DNA of 31,190 nucleotides from CALZFJ01 sp051878575 (GTDB taxonomy: Bacteria > Bacteroidota > Bacteroidia > Bacteroidales > Muribaculaceae): NCBI GenBank assembly GCA_051878575.1, contig JBJEKJ010000078.1:1-31190 (forward strand). Reading direction: 5' to 3'. Positions 23,469-31,190 of this stretch are shown piece after piece (the first letter of the stretch is position 1; each line of letters begins with the position of its first letter). The position numbers were made by a program, and so were the translations under genes. The notes under the pieces were generated by a model, which was not told where the DNA came from, did not search any database, and saw only the letters and a program-made list of their open reading frames with translations.

Positions 23469-25292
23469 TTATGCCTTTTTCCTTTTTGTATTCTCAAGTT
23501 TATCCATCACGTCGCTTGCCTCATTATAGACGGCATCCATATCGTTGCCGCTGAGCTCGGGCGCATATTGTGCGAACTCGCACTTGTTCAGCACCTCAAT
23601 CACAGCATTCACCAGTTCATCTGATGCTCCATAACCGGTAAGTTCGGCTGCTATGTTCTCCTTGTTGAGTTCGGATACCGATATGCCGATCTTGTCGCTG
23701 AGATAACCCCACAGGGCGCGCAGAGTCTCGGCATAGAACTTGCCGCTGTCGCCACTGCGCATGAACTGCTGTGCGGCACGCAGGCGCTTCTTGGCCACCT
23801 TGTTGGCTCGCTTGGTCTTCATCAGCTGCAAGTCGGAACGTGCCTTAAGCGCCTTGCGGTAGTATAGCAGCACTCCTATCAACAACAGTAGCGGAATAAT
23901 GTACCACAACCAGTAGCTGAAATCCTCAACCATATATTCGTGTGTCTTTTGCAGATTGAAATCGCCCTTCTTGATGTGCAGGATATCGCGGTTCTGCTGC
24001 TCGATACCCTTTTTTGCCGATGAGGGTGTTCCACTACCCTTAGCCACGGTGAGATCATATTTCTGAGTCTTAAGAGTGACGTATTTTCTTGCCGATGGGT
24101 CAAAATAGGTGAATTCAGCCTCGGGAATCTCATATTTTCCCACAAATTGAGGAATAAAAGTGTATTCTATCGTTGTCGTCCCCGACACAGTGCCGCCATT
24201 CGGCTTGGCATTTACATTGTTCTGGGGATCGAACACGTCGAACTGCGACGGGAAAGCTATCGATGGCGACTTCACATACTTGATGTTACCCGAGCCCTTA
24301 ATCACACAGGCGTAAGTGGCAGCCTCGTAGGTTTTCAGCACCTGAGGCTTTATCTCAGTGGAAATAGTGAAATTTCCCACAGCACCGTTAAACGATGCCG
24401 GCTTTGGAGTAGGTAGCGGCAATATATTCACCGATGCGGTATTTGACTTCACCTGAAGGCTCTTCTCCACCGGCTGACGAACAATGCCAAACATCGTGCG
24501 AATCTGCTCATACTGCACCACCGTCACATCGTAGGTTCCTGAGGTGATAGTCAGTTTTCCCGACTGCTGAGGGAATAGGATACACTTCTTCAGCTCAGCC
24601 ACCATATAGTTCTCACCGTTGACGCGCTCCACCTCATTGAGATTGGGCGATACAGGCAGTTCCTCAATAAGGAATCCGTTGTACGACGGCTGTATGTTGG
24701 CCATAAACTGCGAAATCTGGTATTTCGTGTAGAGCTTGATGGTGCACACCACGGCCTCTTGCTCATATACATTGCTCTTCGAGAGATTAATGCGCACAAA
24801 CAGGTCGTTGGAGCTCACTTGCTTACCGGCGCTCTGAGTGTCGACGTTGTCAATCTGCACACTTTGCGAGCCTCGGTTGCTCCCCGCTGCCGCTGAACGG
24901 TCGGGCGGCAGAATCTCGATGGTGAACGGATGCGTGGAGTATTGCTTGCCTCCTACGGTAACCGTGGCGGCCCCCACATTGTATTTGCCGGCATTGTCGG
25001 CACGATACACCATAGTGTATTCCTCAGATGTAGAACTTGAGCTGACGCCATTAACCCACTGCGAGCTATACGACGACGACTTCGACGGTCCGTAGAGCTT
25101 GGCACAACCACCCACCTCGGGAGCGTTGAACGCGCTTCCCTCGGCATTGCGCAGCGTGAACGTGATTCTGAACTTATTGCCTTGAACCACCTGACGCGGA
25201 TAGTCGACAGTGAACGACACATCGGCCGCCGACGCAATTGCGGCTACCGACATCATTGCGACAAATAGTATTAATTTTATAGACCTACACAT
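23469..25292 (-). CDS. batD: BatD: oxygen-tolerance family envelope protein
   Basis: A 607-residue protein of the BatD family. A signal peptide covers residues 1-22. Repeated Ig-like beta domains follow: VSFTVDYPRQVVQGNKFRITFTLRNAEG, then an EILPP boundary and a NDLFVRINLSKSNVYEQEAVVCTIKLY module. One membrane helix lies at about 455-477 (YWLWYIIPLLLLIGVLLYY), followed by a basic stretch and a helical C-terminal domain with FYAETLRALWGYLSDKIGISVSELNKENIAAEL. The C-terminal domain resembles that of the BatD-like gene earlier in the same operon. It probably holds the VWA proteins BatA/BatB in an envelope complex (inference). Spacing is 21 nt after batC and 16 nt before batE. Confidence 0.9.
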   Translation of the reverse strand: MCRSIKLILFVAMMSVAAIASAADVSFTVDYPRQVVQGNKFRITFTLRNAEGSAFNAPEVGGCAKLYGPSKSSSYSSQWVNGVSSSSTSEEYTMVYRADNAGKYNVGAATVTVGGKQYSTHPFTIEILPPDRSAAAGSNRGSQSVQIDNVDTQSAGKQVSSNDLFVRINLSKSNVYEQEAVVCTIKLYTKYQISQFMANIQPSYNGFLIEELPVSPNLNEVERVNGENYMVAELKKCILFPQQSGKLTITSGTYDVTVVQYEQIRTMFGIVRQPVEKSLQVKSNTASVNILPLPTPKPASFNGAVGNFTISTEIKPQVLKTYEAATYACVIKGSGNIKYVKSPSIAFPSQFDVFDPQNNVNAKPNGGTVSGTTTIEYTFIPQFVGKYEIPEAEFTYFDPSARKYVTLKTQKYDLTVAKGSGTPSSAKKGIEQQNRDILHIKKGDFNLQKTHEYMVEDFSYWLWYIIPLLLLIGVLLYYRKALKARSDLQLMKTKRANKVAKKRLRAAQQFMRSGDSGKFYAETLRALWGYLSDKIGISVSELNKENIAAELTGYGASDELVNAVIEVLNKCEFAQYAPELSGNDMDAVYNEASDVMDKLENTKRKKA

Positions 25293-25313
25293 AATTCTTC
25301 CAACCTAATGCGT

Positions 25314-26150
25314 TTACCATTGATTGCCGGTTCTCCGGCGGTTATTCTGCTCATCTTTCAGCTTCGCGGCGTTCACCTTCTGCTGAGTTCCCTTTTCGGC
25401 ATCCTGCATCGCCTTCAGAATCTGCTCCACATTGTTCTCGCTCATACCGGTCTGCTGCTCCTGCGGCTTGTTCTGGTTTGGCTTGTTCTGGTTTGGCTTG
25501 TTCTGCTGATTCTGTTGGTCTTGCTTGTCCTTATCGTTTTTATCCTTATTCTCGTCGTTGTTATTCCGGTTTTGGTCCTTATTTTGCTTATCCTTGTCCT
25601 GATCCTTATTCTTGTCGTCCTGTTGATCTTGTTCTTGCTTCTTCTTTTGGGCAAGGCGCAGATTCTGACGAGCCTGATCGTCGTCGGGATTGCGTCGGAG
25701 CGAATTCTTATACATCTCAATGCTCGTGCCATAGTCCTCGCTATTGAAAGCCAAATTTCCGAGGTTATAGTATGCCCTCGACACCAAGCCCTTGTCGTTC
25801 GATGTGCGGACAAGATTGTTCAGAATCTGAGAGGCCTGATTTATCGGGCTGTTCTTGTCGTTGGGGTCGGAGTTTCCGCCCTGTCGGATATATGTTAAGG
25901 CAAGATTATAGTTTGCCACATCCGACGAAGGGTAATACTCGAGAGCGCGCTTGTATTCCACCTCGGCCTCGGCATATCGCTTCTCCTCATAGAGCTTGTT
26001 GCCCTTGCGGATGGCATTGCGCTCCTTGCTGTTGCTCTTTATCGTCTCAGTGTCATGCGCGTTATCGCCGGCATGCACCGCAGCAGGCAGGAGCAGTGCC
26101 GCAATCAGGCCGAGAGCCATAGTCAATATAGTGTTGTTATTTCTTCTCAT
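25314..26150 (-). CDS. batC: BatC: TPR protein with charged low-complexity tail
   Basis: A 278-residue periplasmic TPR protein. A signal peptide covers residues 1-27 (NNNTILTMALGLIAALLLPAAVHA). TPR repeats follow at about 40-165 (GNKLYEEKRYAEAEVEYKRAL, YNLALTYI, YNLGNLAFNSEDYGTSIEMYKNSLRRNPDDDQARQNL in parts). A tail of about 80 residues is almost entirely Gln, Asn, Lys and Asp, with NKPNQ repeats, then MSENNVEQILKAMQDAEKGTQQKV and a basic end. ATG 26150 is chosen because it directly precedes the signal peptide; it overlaps batB by 14 nt. Upstream in-frame extension into batB has no good start. Confidence 0.88.
   Translation of the reverse strand: MRRNNNTILTMALGLIAALLLPAAVHAGDNAHDTETIKSNSKERNAIRKGNKLYEEKRYAEAEVEYKRALEYYPSSDVANYNLALTYIRQGGNSDPNDKNSPINQASQILNNLVRTSNDKGLVSRAYYNLGNLAFNSEDYGTSIEMYKNSLRRNPDDDQARQNLRLAQKKKQEQDQQDDKNKDQDKDKQNKDQNRNNNDENKDKNDKDKQDQQNQQNKPNQNKPNQNKPQEQQTGMSENNVEQILKAMQDAEKGTQQKVNAAKLKDEQNNRRRTGNQW
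25465..25505. repeat. 15-bp tandem repeat inside batC
   Basis: Two exact 15-bp units (25465-25479, 25480-25494) and a partial third (25495-25505) encode the NKPNQ repeats of the BatC tail. The period is a multiple of three, so copy-number change would alter tail length without breaking the frame. Confidence 0.8.
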
Positions 26151-27186
26151 CTTGTTTCTCCTTTGTAAAGAAATTAATCTTGCGCAACCACGAGTTCTTG
26201 CGGTTGAGTATGAAAATCTCAAGCACGAGACATATCAGCGCAATCCACGCAAATACCGGGAACTGCTCGTCGTGCTGCGAGTAGACCACCTTCTGCAAAT
26301 CCGATTTAGCCAATTTCTTGAGCTGGTCGCTCAACTGGCTCACGGCATCGGAGGCATTGCCCGACAGATACACTCCCCCACCGGCCCTCGCTATGTCCTC
26401 GGCCATTTTCTCATTGAGGAATGTAGTCACCACGTTGCCTTCGTCATCTTTCATGAATCCGCCGTTGCCAAGCGGTATCGGCGAGCCCTTAGTGGTGCCC
26501 TCGCCAATCACATTCACCTGAATGCCCTTACTCTTGGCCTCCTCAGCCATTCCCACGGCGTCGTCCTCATGATTCTCGCCATCGGTGATAATCACGATTG
26601 CCTTCTGCGACTTCTCATTTCCTGTGAACGAGTTCATTGCGAGCTTTATAGCCGCACCTATTGCAGTGCCCTGCGTGGGCACCATCTCGGTGTTTATACT
26701 GTTGAGGAACATCTTGGCCGATGTGAAATCGGATGTTATGGGTAGCTGGGTGTAGGCATTGCCTGCAAAGACGATTAGCCCAACCTTGTCGTTGTCGAAC
26801 TTGTCAATCAGCTTCTCAAGTGTCAGCTTGGCTTTTTGCAGGCGAGTGACGCCTTTCGGGTCGTCGGTAGCCGACGCCTTCATGGAGTTCGACACATCGA
26901 GCGCCACCATCACCTCAATTCCATGCACCTTGACCGTCTGCTCTTTGGCTCCGGCACGCGGACGCGCAAGCACAATCACAATCATAGCCACCGCCACGAG
27001 GATGAAGGCAAGTTTTATGCCATGCTTGTATTTCGACACGTCGGGCATCTGCTTCTCAAGTATCGGCAACTGTCCGTACTGCTCCAACCGACGGCGACGC
27101 ACGCGGCGCGACAAGAGGTGCAGCACCAAGATTGCCGGTATAAGCAGCAAAAAGTATAAATATTCTGGATTAGCAAAACTGAACAT
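26137..27186 (-). CDS. batB: BatB: von Willebrand factor A membrane protein
   Basis: A 349-residue inner-membrane protein with a periplasm-facing VWA domain. N-terminal membrane segment at about 8-26 (YLYFLLLIPAILVLHLL), a basic linker, a second at about 57-74, then VWA from about 90 with an intact metal-ion-dependent adhesion site: DVSNS (Asp97-x-Ser99-x-Ser101), the Thr in TQGTA, and ITDGENH. A C-terminal membrane helix is VFAWIALICLVLEIFIL. The domain layout equals BatA, and the two are clear paralogues (DVS-S, IGLIVFAGxxxTQxPLTxD). It lies 36 nt after batA and overlaps batC by 14 nt. Confidence 0.93.
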   Translation of the reverse strand: MFSFANPEYLYFLLLIPAILVLHLLSRRVRRRRLEQYGQLPILEKQMPDVSKYKHGIKLAFILVAVAMIVIVLARPRAGAKEQTVKVHGIEVMVALDVSNSMKASATDDPKGVTRLQKAKLTLEKLIDKFDNDKVGLIVFAGNAYTQLPITSDFTSAKMFLNSINTEMVPTQGTAIGAAIKLAMNSFTGNEKSQKAIVIITDGENHEDDAVGMAEEAKSKGIQVNVIGEGTTKGSPIPLGNGGFMKDDEGNVVTTFLNEKMAEDIARAGGGVYLSGNASDAVSQLSDQLKKLAKSDLQKVVYSQHDEQFPVFAWIALICLVLEIFILNRKNSWLRKINFFTKEKQDEKK

Positions 27187-27222
27187 AATCGTCTATCCTC
27201 TCTGTTTCTCTATCATATTTAT

Positions 27223-28215
27223 TTACGGAATATTTCTCAGCACCGTGTATCGGGCGAGAATCTCAATGGCCACAAGGGCAAGCAGCAAGTAGGCCCACGG
27301 CATATAGTTGTCCTCGGTGTGGCTGAAGTTGCGCACGTCCATACGCGTCTTCTCCAACTTGTCGATTTCGGCAAACACCTGACGAAGCACGTTCTTGCTG
27401 GTAGCGCGGAAATATTTGCCGCCGGTAGCCGAGGCTATCGACTTGAGCGTAGGCTCGTCGATTACCACGGGCAGCGACTGATACTCCATCTTGCCATAGT
27501 AGTTGACGCCTACCGGATAAAGGGCATTCCCATTCTTCCCGACACCGATAGTATAGATTTTTATGCCGTATTTCCGGGCTATCTCGGCCGCCGTGAGCGG
27601 CGCAACGACGCCCGTGTTGTTGGATCCGTCGGTAAGCAGGATAATGCTTTTCGACTTTGCCTTTCCGTCCTTGATTCGGTTAATGGCGGTGGCAATGCCG
27701 TCGCCTATAGCCGTCCCGTCCTCAAGCACACCGATTTTCATATCCTGAATATAGTTCATCAGCACGGCCTTGTCGGTGGTGAGAGGCACCTGTGTGAAAC
27801 TCTCGCCGGCAAAAATCACAAGTCCGATGTTGTCGGTCTCGCGTCCCGACACGAATTTTGCGGCTACCTCCTTGGCAGCCTCAAAACGATTGGGAGCGAA
27901 ATCCTGGGCAAGCATACTCGTCGACACGTCGAGCGATATTATGATGTCGGTTCCTTCGGTTTCAGAGGTCGACCAACTGTCGGACGTCTGTGGACGGCAA
28001 AGGATAATAATCAGGCAGCCAATCGCAGCAAGCCTCAGCGCAAATATCACATGGCGAAGATAGCTTTTCCATGAATTTCCCAATTTGCTGAACGGCAATG
28101 TTGTCGACACCGACATTGTGGGGTCGGCGGTGCGGTTTTTTGCCACATACCACACGATAAGCGGGATGTAAATCAAAAACAGCCACAAATAATATGGATT
28201 CGCGAATTTCATCAT
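27223..28215 (-). CDS. batA: BatA: von Willebrand factor A membrane protein
   Basis: A 330-residue VWA protein of the aerotolerance operon. Two N-terminal membrane segments (about 8-24 and 57-74), then VWA with MIDAS residues DVSTS (Asp96-x-Ser98-x-Ser100), the Thr in DGTAIG, and LTDGSNNTG, and a C-terminal helix (YMPWAYLLLALVAIEILARY). MIDAS metal sites in this family bind protein partners. The start is the first of two adjacent ATGs; ATG 28215 overlaps the stop of the upstream gene as ATGA, suggesting coupled translation. Confidence 0.93.
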   Translation of the reverse strand: MMKFANPYYLWLFLIYIPLIVWYVAKNRTADPTMSVSTTLPFSKLGNSWKSYLRHVIFALRLAAIGCLIIILCRPQTSDSWSTSETEGTDIIISLDVSTSMLAQDFAPNRFEAAKEVAAKFVSGRETDNIGLVIFAGESFTQVPLTTDKAVLMNYIQDMKIGVLEDGTAIGDGIATAINRIKDGKAKSKSIILLTDGSNNTGVVAPLTAAEIARKYGIKIYTIGVGKNGNALYPVGVNYYGKMEYQSLPVVIDEPTLKSIASATGGKYFRATSKNVLRQVFAEIDKLEKTRMDVRNFSHTEDNYMPWAYLLLALVAIEILARYTVLRNIP

Positions 28216-29246
28216 TTATTCAGCTCTCCTCCCTTCTGTTCGCTATTGGGTTGTTTTTTGTTGTTGTCGTCGCTCGCATCCTCATCCGGCTTATCCGCGT
28301 CGGGCGCTATCTCCACCGGCTTCGTCTCCTGCACGAAATTCACGGCACGCTGATAAGCCACCTCATTGTCGTCGGGCAACGGACGCACTTTGGCAAACTT
28401 CACAAAGTCGGCAATCTCGAGAATCATGCCCAACTGCTCGTTCACCGCACGCGTTTCCTCATTCTTACGCAGCACGTCGACAATCTCCGTCGACGTCATC
28501 TCCACGGCATTCACGCCGAAACGGCGGAAGATATAGCGGCGCAGAATATCGGTCAAGGCAGTGTAGTACTCCTTCTCCTGCCCCGACTGCCACAGTTGAC
28601 GCTGTTTCAACTCGGCAAGCATCTGCATTGCCTCGTCGAATGGCGGCACCTCCTTCTTGGACTGCTTGAGCGGCAGACGCCCTTTCTTGATCCACTTGAA
28701 GTAGACAAAGAGGCATATAGCCACCAAAACGATGAACAACACATATATCCACCAGTAGTCGGCCACGAACGGCGGCAGCAGGTCAAGGAGTTTGAATGGC
28801 ACACCCTCAATATTCTTGAAATCATGCACTGTGGTCATGGAGTCGACAAACACCGGCAACACTTTCAGTGTCAGCTGACCGGTGCGGAAAGTATCGGCTC
28901 CCACCACATAGTTTAGCGGCGGAATCACGTAGACTCCCGAGTCGAACGACTGGATAATAAGGTCACGGTTGATCTGCACACGATTGTTGCCCAAATCGGT
29001 GGTGTCGGCCTCCGGGCGATCCACCACCTCGACAAAATCGGTCAGCACACCGGCTCTGTCCTCCACGAGATACCCCACGGCATCCTTGTCTTGCGACACC
29101 TCGAGGTGCAGCGCCGTCTGCTTGCCCATAAGAAGTATCGTAGAGTCCAACTTAGCACTAAAAACCACGCTTCCCTGTGCACCTGCGCCGGAAACGGCAC
29201 ATCCCACAAGCAAGATGGCTATGAATATTTTTATTTTATCAATCAT
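28212..29246 (-). CDS. BatD-like / DUF4381-like membrane protein of the bat operon
   Basis: A 344-residue membrane protein that sits between the DUF58 gene and batA. A signal sequence covers residues 1-23; LVGC at 13-16 fits a lipobox, but AGA-Q is an equally good SPI site. A beta-rich periplasmic part follows (FSAKLDSTILLMGKQTALHLEV, GVYVIPPLNYVVG), then a membrane helix at about 175-198 (WWIYVLFIVLVAICLFVYF) and a cytoplasmic helical domain with YYTALTDILRRYIFRRFGVNAVEMTSTEIVDVL. That domain aligns by eye with the C-terminal domain of BatD. The tail (about 40 residues) is acidic and Lys/Asn/Gln-rich. It lies 60 nt after the DUF58 gene and overlaps batA by 4 nt. Confidence 0.8.
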   Translation of the reverse strand: MIDKIKIFIAILLVGCAVSGAGAQGSVVFSAKLDSTILLMGKQTALHLEVSQDKDAVGYLVEDRAGVLTDFVEVVDRPEADTTDLGNNRVQINRDLIIQSFDSGVYVIPPLNYVVGADTFRTGQLTLKVLPVFVDSMTTVHDFKNIEGVPFKLLDLLPPFVADYWWIYVLFIVLVAICLFVYFKWIKKGRLPLKQSKKEVPPFDEAMQMLAELKQRQLWQSGQEKEYYTALTDILRRYIFRRFGVNAVEMTSTEIVDVLRKNEETRAVNEQLGMILEIADFVKFAKVRPLPDDNEVAYQRAVNFVQETKPVEIAPDADKPDEDASDDNNKKQPNSEQKGGELNK

Positions 29247-29306
29247 AAAAATTTTGCTCTCACTTCGACAATAATCAGAATACTATCTCAATAAAGTCTT
29301 ATTCAA

Positions 29307-30182
29307 TCATCTCACGCCACGCTTCTTGAACAAAGCCATAAGCGATTTGGCATAGTCCTCGTCGGTGGCCACCGAAGCGATATCGACATTGCAACGCATA
29401 AGCGTGTCGTTCATCGCCTGCTGGCGCTCATACCACCATTTCTTGTAGGCATTGCGCACATTCGACGAGCTTGTGTTCACCCACTTCACGGCACCCGTCT
29501 CGGCATCCTCCACCTTCATCAGCCCCACATTAGGCAGATTGGCCTCGCGCTTGTCGTAGACCTGAATGGCTGTGAGGTCGTGCTTGCGTCCGGCAATCGA
29601 CATAGCCTTGTAGTAGTCGCCGGTATCGATGAAATCGGAAATAAGGAATGTGGCACAACGCTTCTTAATGGCGCTTGTGAGATACTCAAGCACGGTGCCG
29701 ATATTAGTGCCTCGGCTCTCGGGCTTAAAGTCGAGCAGCTCGCGGATGACGAGCAGAATGTGCTTGCGCCCCTTCTTCGGCGGAATGAACTTCTCCACCT
29801 TGTCGGTGAAGAAAATCACTCCCACCTTATCGTTGTTCTGAATAGCCGAGAATGCCAGCGTTGCGGCAATCTCAGCCATCATCTCATTCTTCTCCACACC
29901 CACTGCGCCGAAGTTGCGGCTCCCCGACACATCCACAAGGAGCATGACGGTGAGCTCTCGCTCCTCCTCGAACACCTTCACATACGGGCGGTTGTGGCGA
30001 GCCGTGACATTCCAGTCGATATCGCGTATATCGTCTCCATATTGATACTCGCGCACCTCCGAGAACGTCATTCCACGTCCTTTGAACGCCGAATGATATT
30101 CACCTGCAAATATATTTTGAGAAAGTCCTTTGGTCTTTATCTCGATTTTCCGGACTTTCTTTAATAACTCAGTTGAATCCAT
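29307..30182 (-). CDS. DUF58 domain protein (VWA-like)
   Basis: A 291-residue soluble protein of the DUF58 family, the usual partner of MoxR ATPases. The family signature FKGRGMTFSEVREYQYGDDIRDIDWNVTARHNRPYVKVFEEE (read in parts, about 34-76) is followed by a VWA-like fold with LLVDVSGSRNFG (DxSxS metal site), VGVIFFTDKVEKFIPP, RGTNIGTVLEYL and FLISDFIDTGDYY. The C-terminus is helical and basic. It is 10 nt after moxR, and no membrane segment is present, so it is probably the cytoplasmic link between the ATPase and the membrane Bat proteins (inference). Confidence 0.93.
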   Translation of the reverse strand: MDSTELLKKVRKIEIKTKGLSQNIFAGEYHSAFKGRGMTFSEVREYQYGDDIRDIDWNVTARHNRPYVKVFEEERELTVMLLVDVSGSRNFGAVGVEKNEMMAEIAATLAFSAIQNNDKVGVIFFTDKVEKFIPPKKGRKHILLVIRELLDFKPESRGTNIGTVLEYLTSAIKKRCATFLISDFIDTGDYYKAMSIAGRKHDLTAIQVYDKREANLPNVGLMKVEDAETGAVKWVNTSSSNVRNAYKKWWYERQQAMNDTLMRCNVDIASVATDEDYAKSLMALFKKRGVR

Positions 30183-30192
30183 CTGACATCAA

Positions 30193-31188
30193 TTATGGAA
30201 CTGCTATCTTATCGAGAATTTCGCTGATTACTTCGTCGGCTTCAATATTGTTGGCCTCGGCCTCATACGACAATCCGATGCGGTGACGCATCACGTCGTG
30301 ACACACCGCACGCACATCCTCGGGAATAACGTAGCCGCGTCCTTTGAGGAATGCGTAGGCCCGGGCGGCAAGTGCAAGGCTTATCGACGCACGCGGCGAC
30401 GCTCCAAAGGAGATGATGCTCGTGAGGTCGTTCAGTCCGTAATCCGACGGGAAACGTGTTGCGAAAACGATGTCGACAATATATCGCTCTATTTTCTCGT
30501 CCACGTAAATCTGCTGGACAATCTTGCGCACCTCCACTATGTCGGCAGGCGATATAAGCGGACGCACCTCACGCTTCTCGGCCTTGATGTTCTGGCGGAT
30601 AATCAATTTCTCCTCCTCCTTGTTGGGGTAGCCTATCACCACCTTTATCAGGAATCGGTCGACCTGCGCCTCAGGCAGCGGATACGTTCCCTCCTGCTCG
30701 ATAGGGTTCTGAGTGGCAAGCACGAGGAATGGGTCGTCGAGCTTGAATGTCTCCTTGCCTATTGTCACTTGGCGCTCCTGCATAGCCTCGAGCAATGCGC
30801 TCTGCACCTTTGCCGGAGCACGGTTGATTTCGTCGGCAAGTACGAAATTGGCGAATACCGGACCGCGGCGCACCTCGAATTTCTCCTGCTTTGCACTGTA
30901 GACCATTGTTCCAACAACATCGGCAGGCAACAAGTCGGGCGTAAACTGTATACGGCTGTATTTTGCGTCGATAAGTGATGCGAGAGTCTTTATCGCCAGG
31001 GTTTTTGCAAGACCCGGCACACCCTCAAGCAGCACATGACCGTTGGCAAGCAAAGCGATAAGCAGGGAATCCACCAAGTGCTTCTGCCCGACTATCGTCT
31101 GGTCCATGCCCTGGGTTATCATTCCCACAAAATTACTTTTGCTTGCTATTAAATCATTCAATTCTCGAATGTTTACTGAATCGCTCAT
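30193..31188 (-). CDS. moxR: MoxR family AAA+ ATPase
   Basis: A 331-residue AAA_3 ATPase thought to act as a chaperone for VWA-domain partners. Walker A GVPGLAKT at 56-63, Walker B FVLADE at about 115-120, sensor 1 in LVLATQNP (Asn161), the arginine-finger region EAQVDRF, and sensor 2 GASPRAS are all intact. The start ATG at 31188 is 2 nt from the window edge; its promoter is outside. It is the first visible gene of an eight-gene operon ending with batE. Confidence 0.95.
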   Translation of the reverse strand: MSDSVNIRELNDLIASKSNFVGMITQGMDQTIVGQKHLVDSLLIALLANGHVLLEGVPGLAKTLAIKTLASLIDAKYSRIQFTPDLLPADVVGTMVYSAKQEKFEVRRGPVFANFVLADEINRAPAKVQSALLEAMQERQVTIGKETFKLDDPFLVLATQNPIEQEGTYPLPEAQVDRFLIKVVIGYPNKEEEKLIIRQNIKAEKREVRPLISPADIVEVRKIVQQIYVDEKIERYIVDIVFATRFPSDYGLNDLTSIISFGASPRASISLALAARAYAFLKGRGYVIPEDVRAVCHDVMRHRIGLSYEAEANNIEADEVISEILDKIAVP

Positions 31189-31190
31189 AT

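Noticed and set aside
25308..25898. Hydrophobic plus-strand open frame of Leu/Ile/Val repeats
   Set aside because: It is the complement of the Gln/Asn/Lys/Asp tail of BatC; the apparent membrane protein is an artefact of antisense reading.
28194..28916. 240-codon plus-strand open frame opposite the BatD-like gene
   Set aside because: Low-complexity Leu/His composition, no recognisable motif, and fully antisense to a well-supported gene in the bat operon.
30283..30978. 231-codon plus-strand open frame opposite moxR
   Set aside because: Antisense to the Walker A/B-bearing ATPase, with no motif of its own.

Overview
The window looks like chromosomal DNA of a gut-type Bacteroidales bacterium, most likely Muribaculaceae or a Prevotella/Porphyromonas relative. 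The reasons are a SusC/SusD pair, several SPII lipoproteins with acidic residues right after the Cys, CarboxypepD_reg-type TonB receptors, a complete moxR-DUF58-bat (Bacteroides aerotolerance) operon, -7 boxes of the TAnnTTTG type, and a type IX secretion (T9SS) C-terminal sorting domain. The last makes Bacteroides itself less likely. The family-level placement is inference. No rRNA, tRNA, CRISPR array, integrase or transposase was seen.

Layout. 39-2309 (+) and 2318-4729 (-) are two convergent TonB-dependent receptors 8 nt apart; the first has an odd 5' end beside the window edge. recR (4791-5420, -) precedes the second receptor. 5525-5562 is a strong intrinsic terminator closing a five-gene minus-strand operon read as susC (15156-11839), susD, a HExxH zinc metallohydrolase lipoprotein, a DUF4302 lipoprotein, and a secreted BACON-like/T9SS protein (5626-7497). 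This resembles a peptide- or protein-directed uptake locus rather than a glycan one, because it holds no glycoside hydrolase. About 640 nt of AT-rich non-coding DNA (15202-15838) lie upstream of susC.

15839-19161 (+) is a tightly overlapping run: RluA-type pseudouridine synthase, GT2 glycosyltransferase, GNAT acetyltransferase and a second GT2. It converges on yqgE and an acyltransferase-3 membrane protein (minus). Between yqgE and the divergent plus-strand group (metallo-beta-lactamase-fold hydrolase, VOC/glyoxalase-like protein, DUF1232-like membrane protein) lies a 75-bp unit repeated twice in tandem. Each copy is an imperfect hairpin and carries a Bacteroidetes-type -7 element pointing at yqgE.

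22664-31188 (-) is the bat operon in transcription order: moxR, DUF58, a BatD-like membrane protein, batA, batB, batC, batD, batE. It encodes an AAA+ ATPase, three von Willebrand A or MIDAS-type proteins, two TPR proteins and two proteins with a related C-terminal helical domain, probably an envelope complex. The window ends 2 nt upstream of the moxR start, so its promoter is not visible.

Nothing here is a proven new system. The best candidates for follow-up are the SusCD/HExxH/DUF4302/T9SS operon, the promoter-bearing tandem repeat, and the perfect hairpins placed across stop codons at 7543-7577 and 22622-22659.
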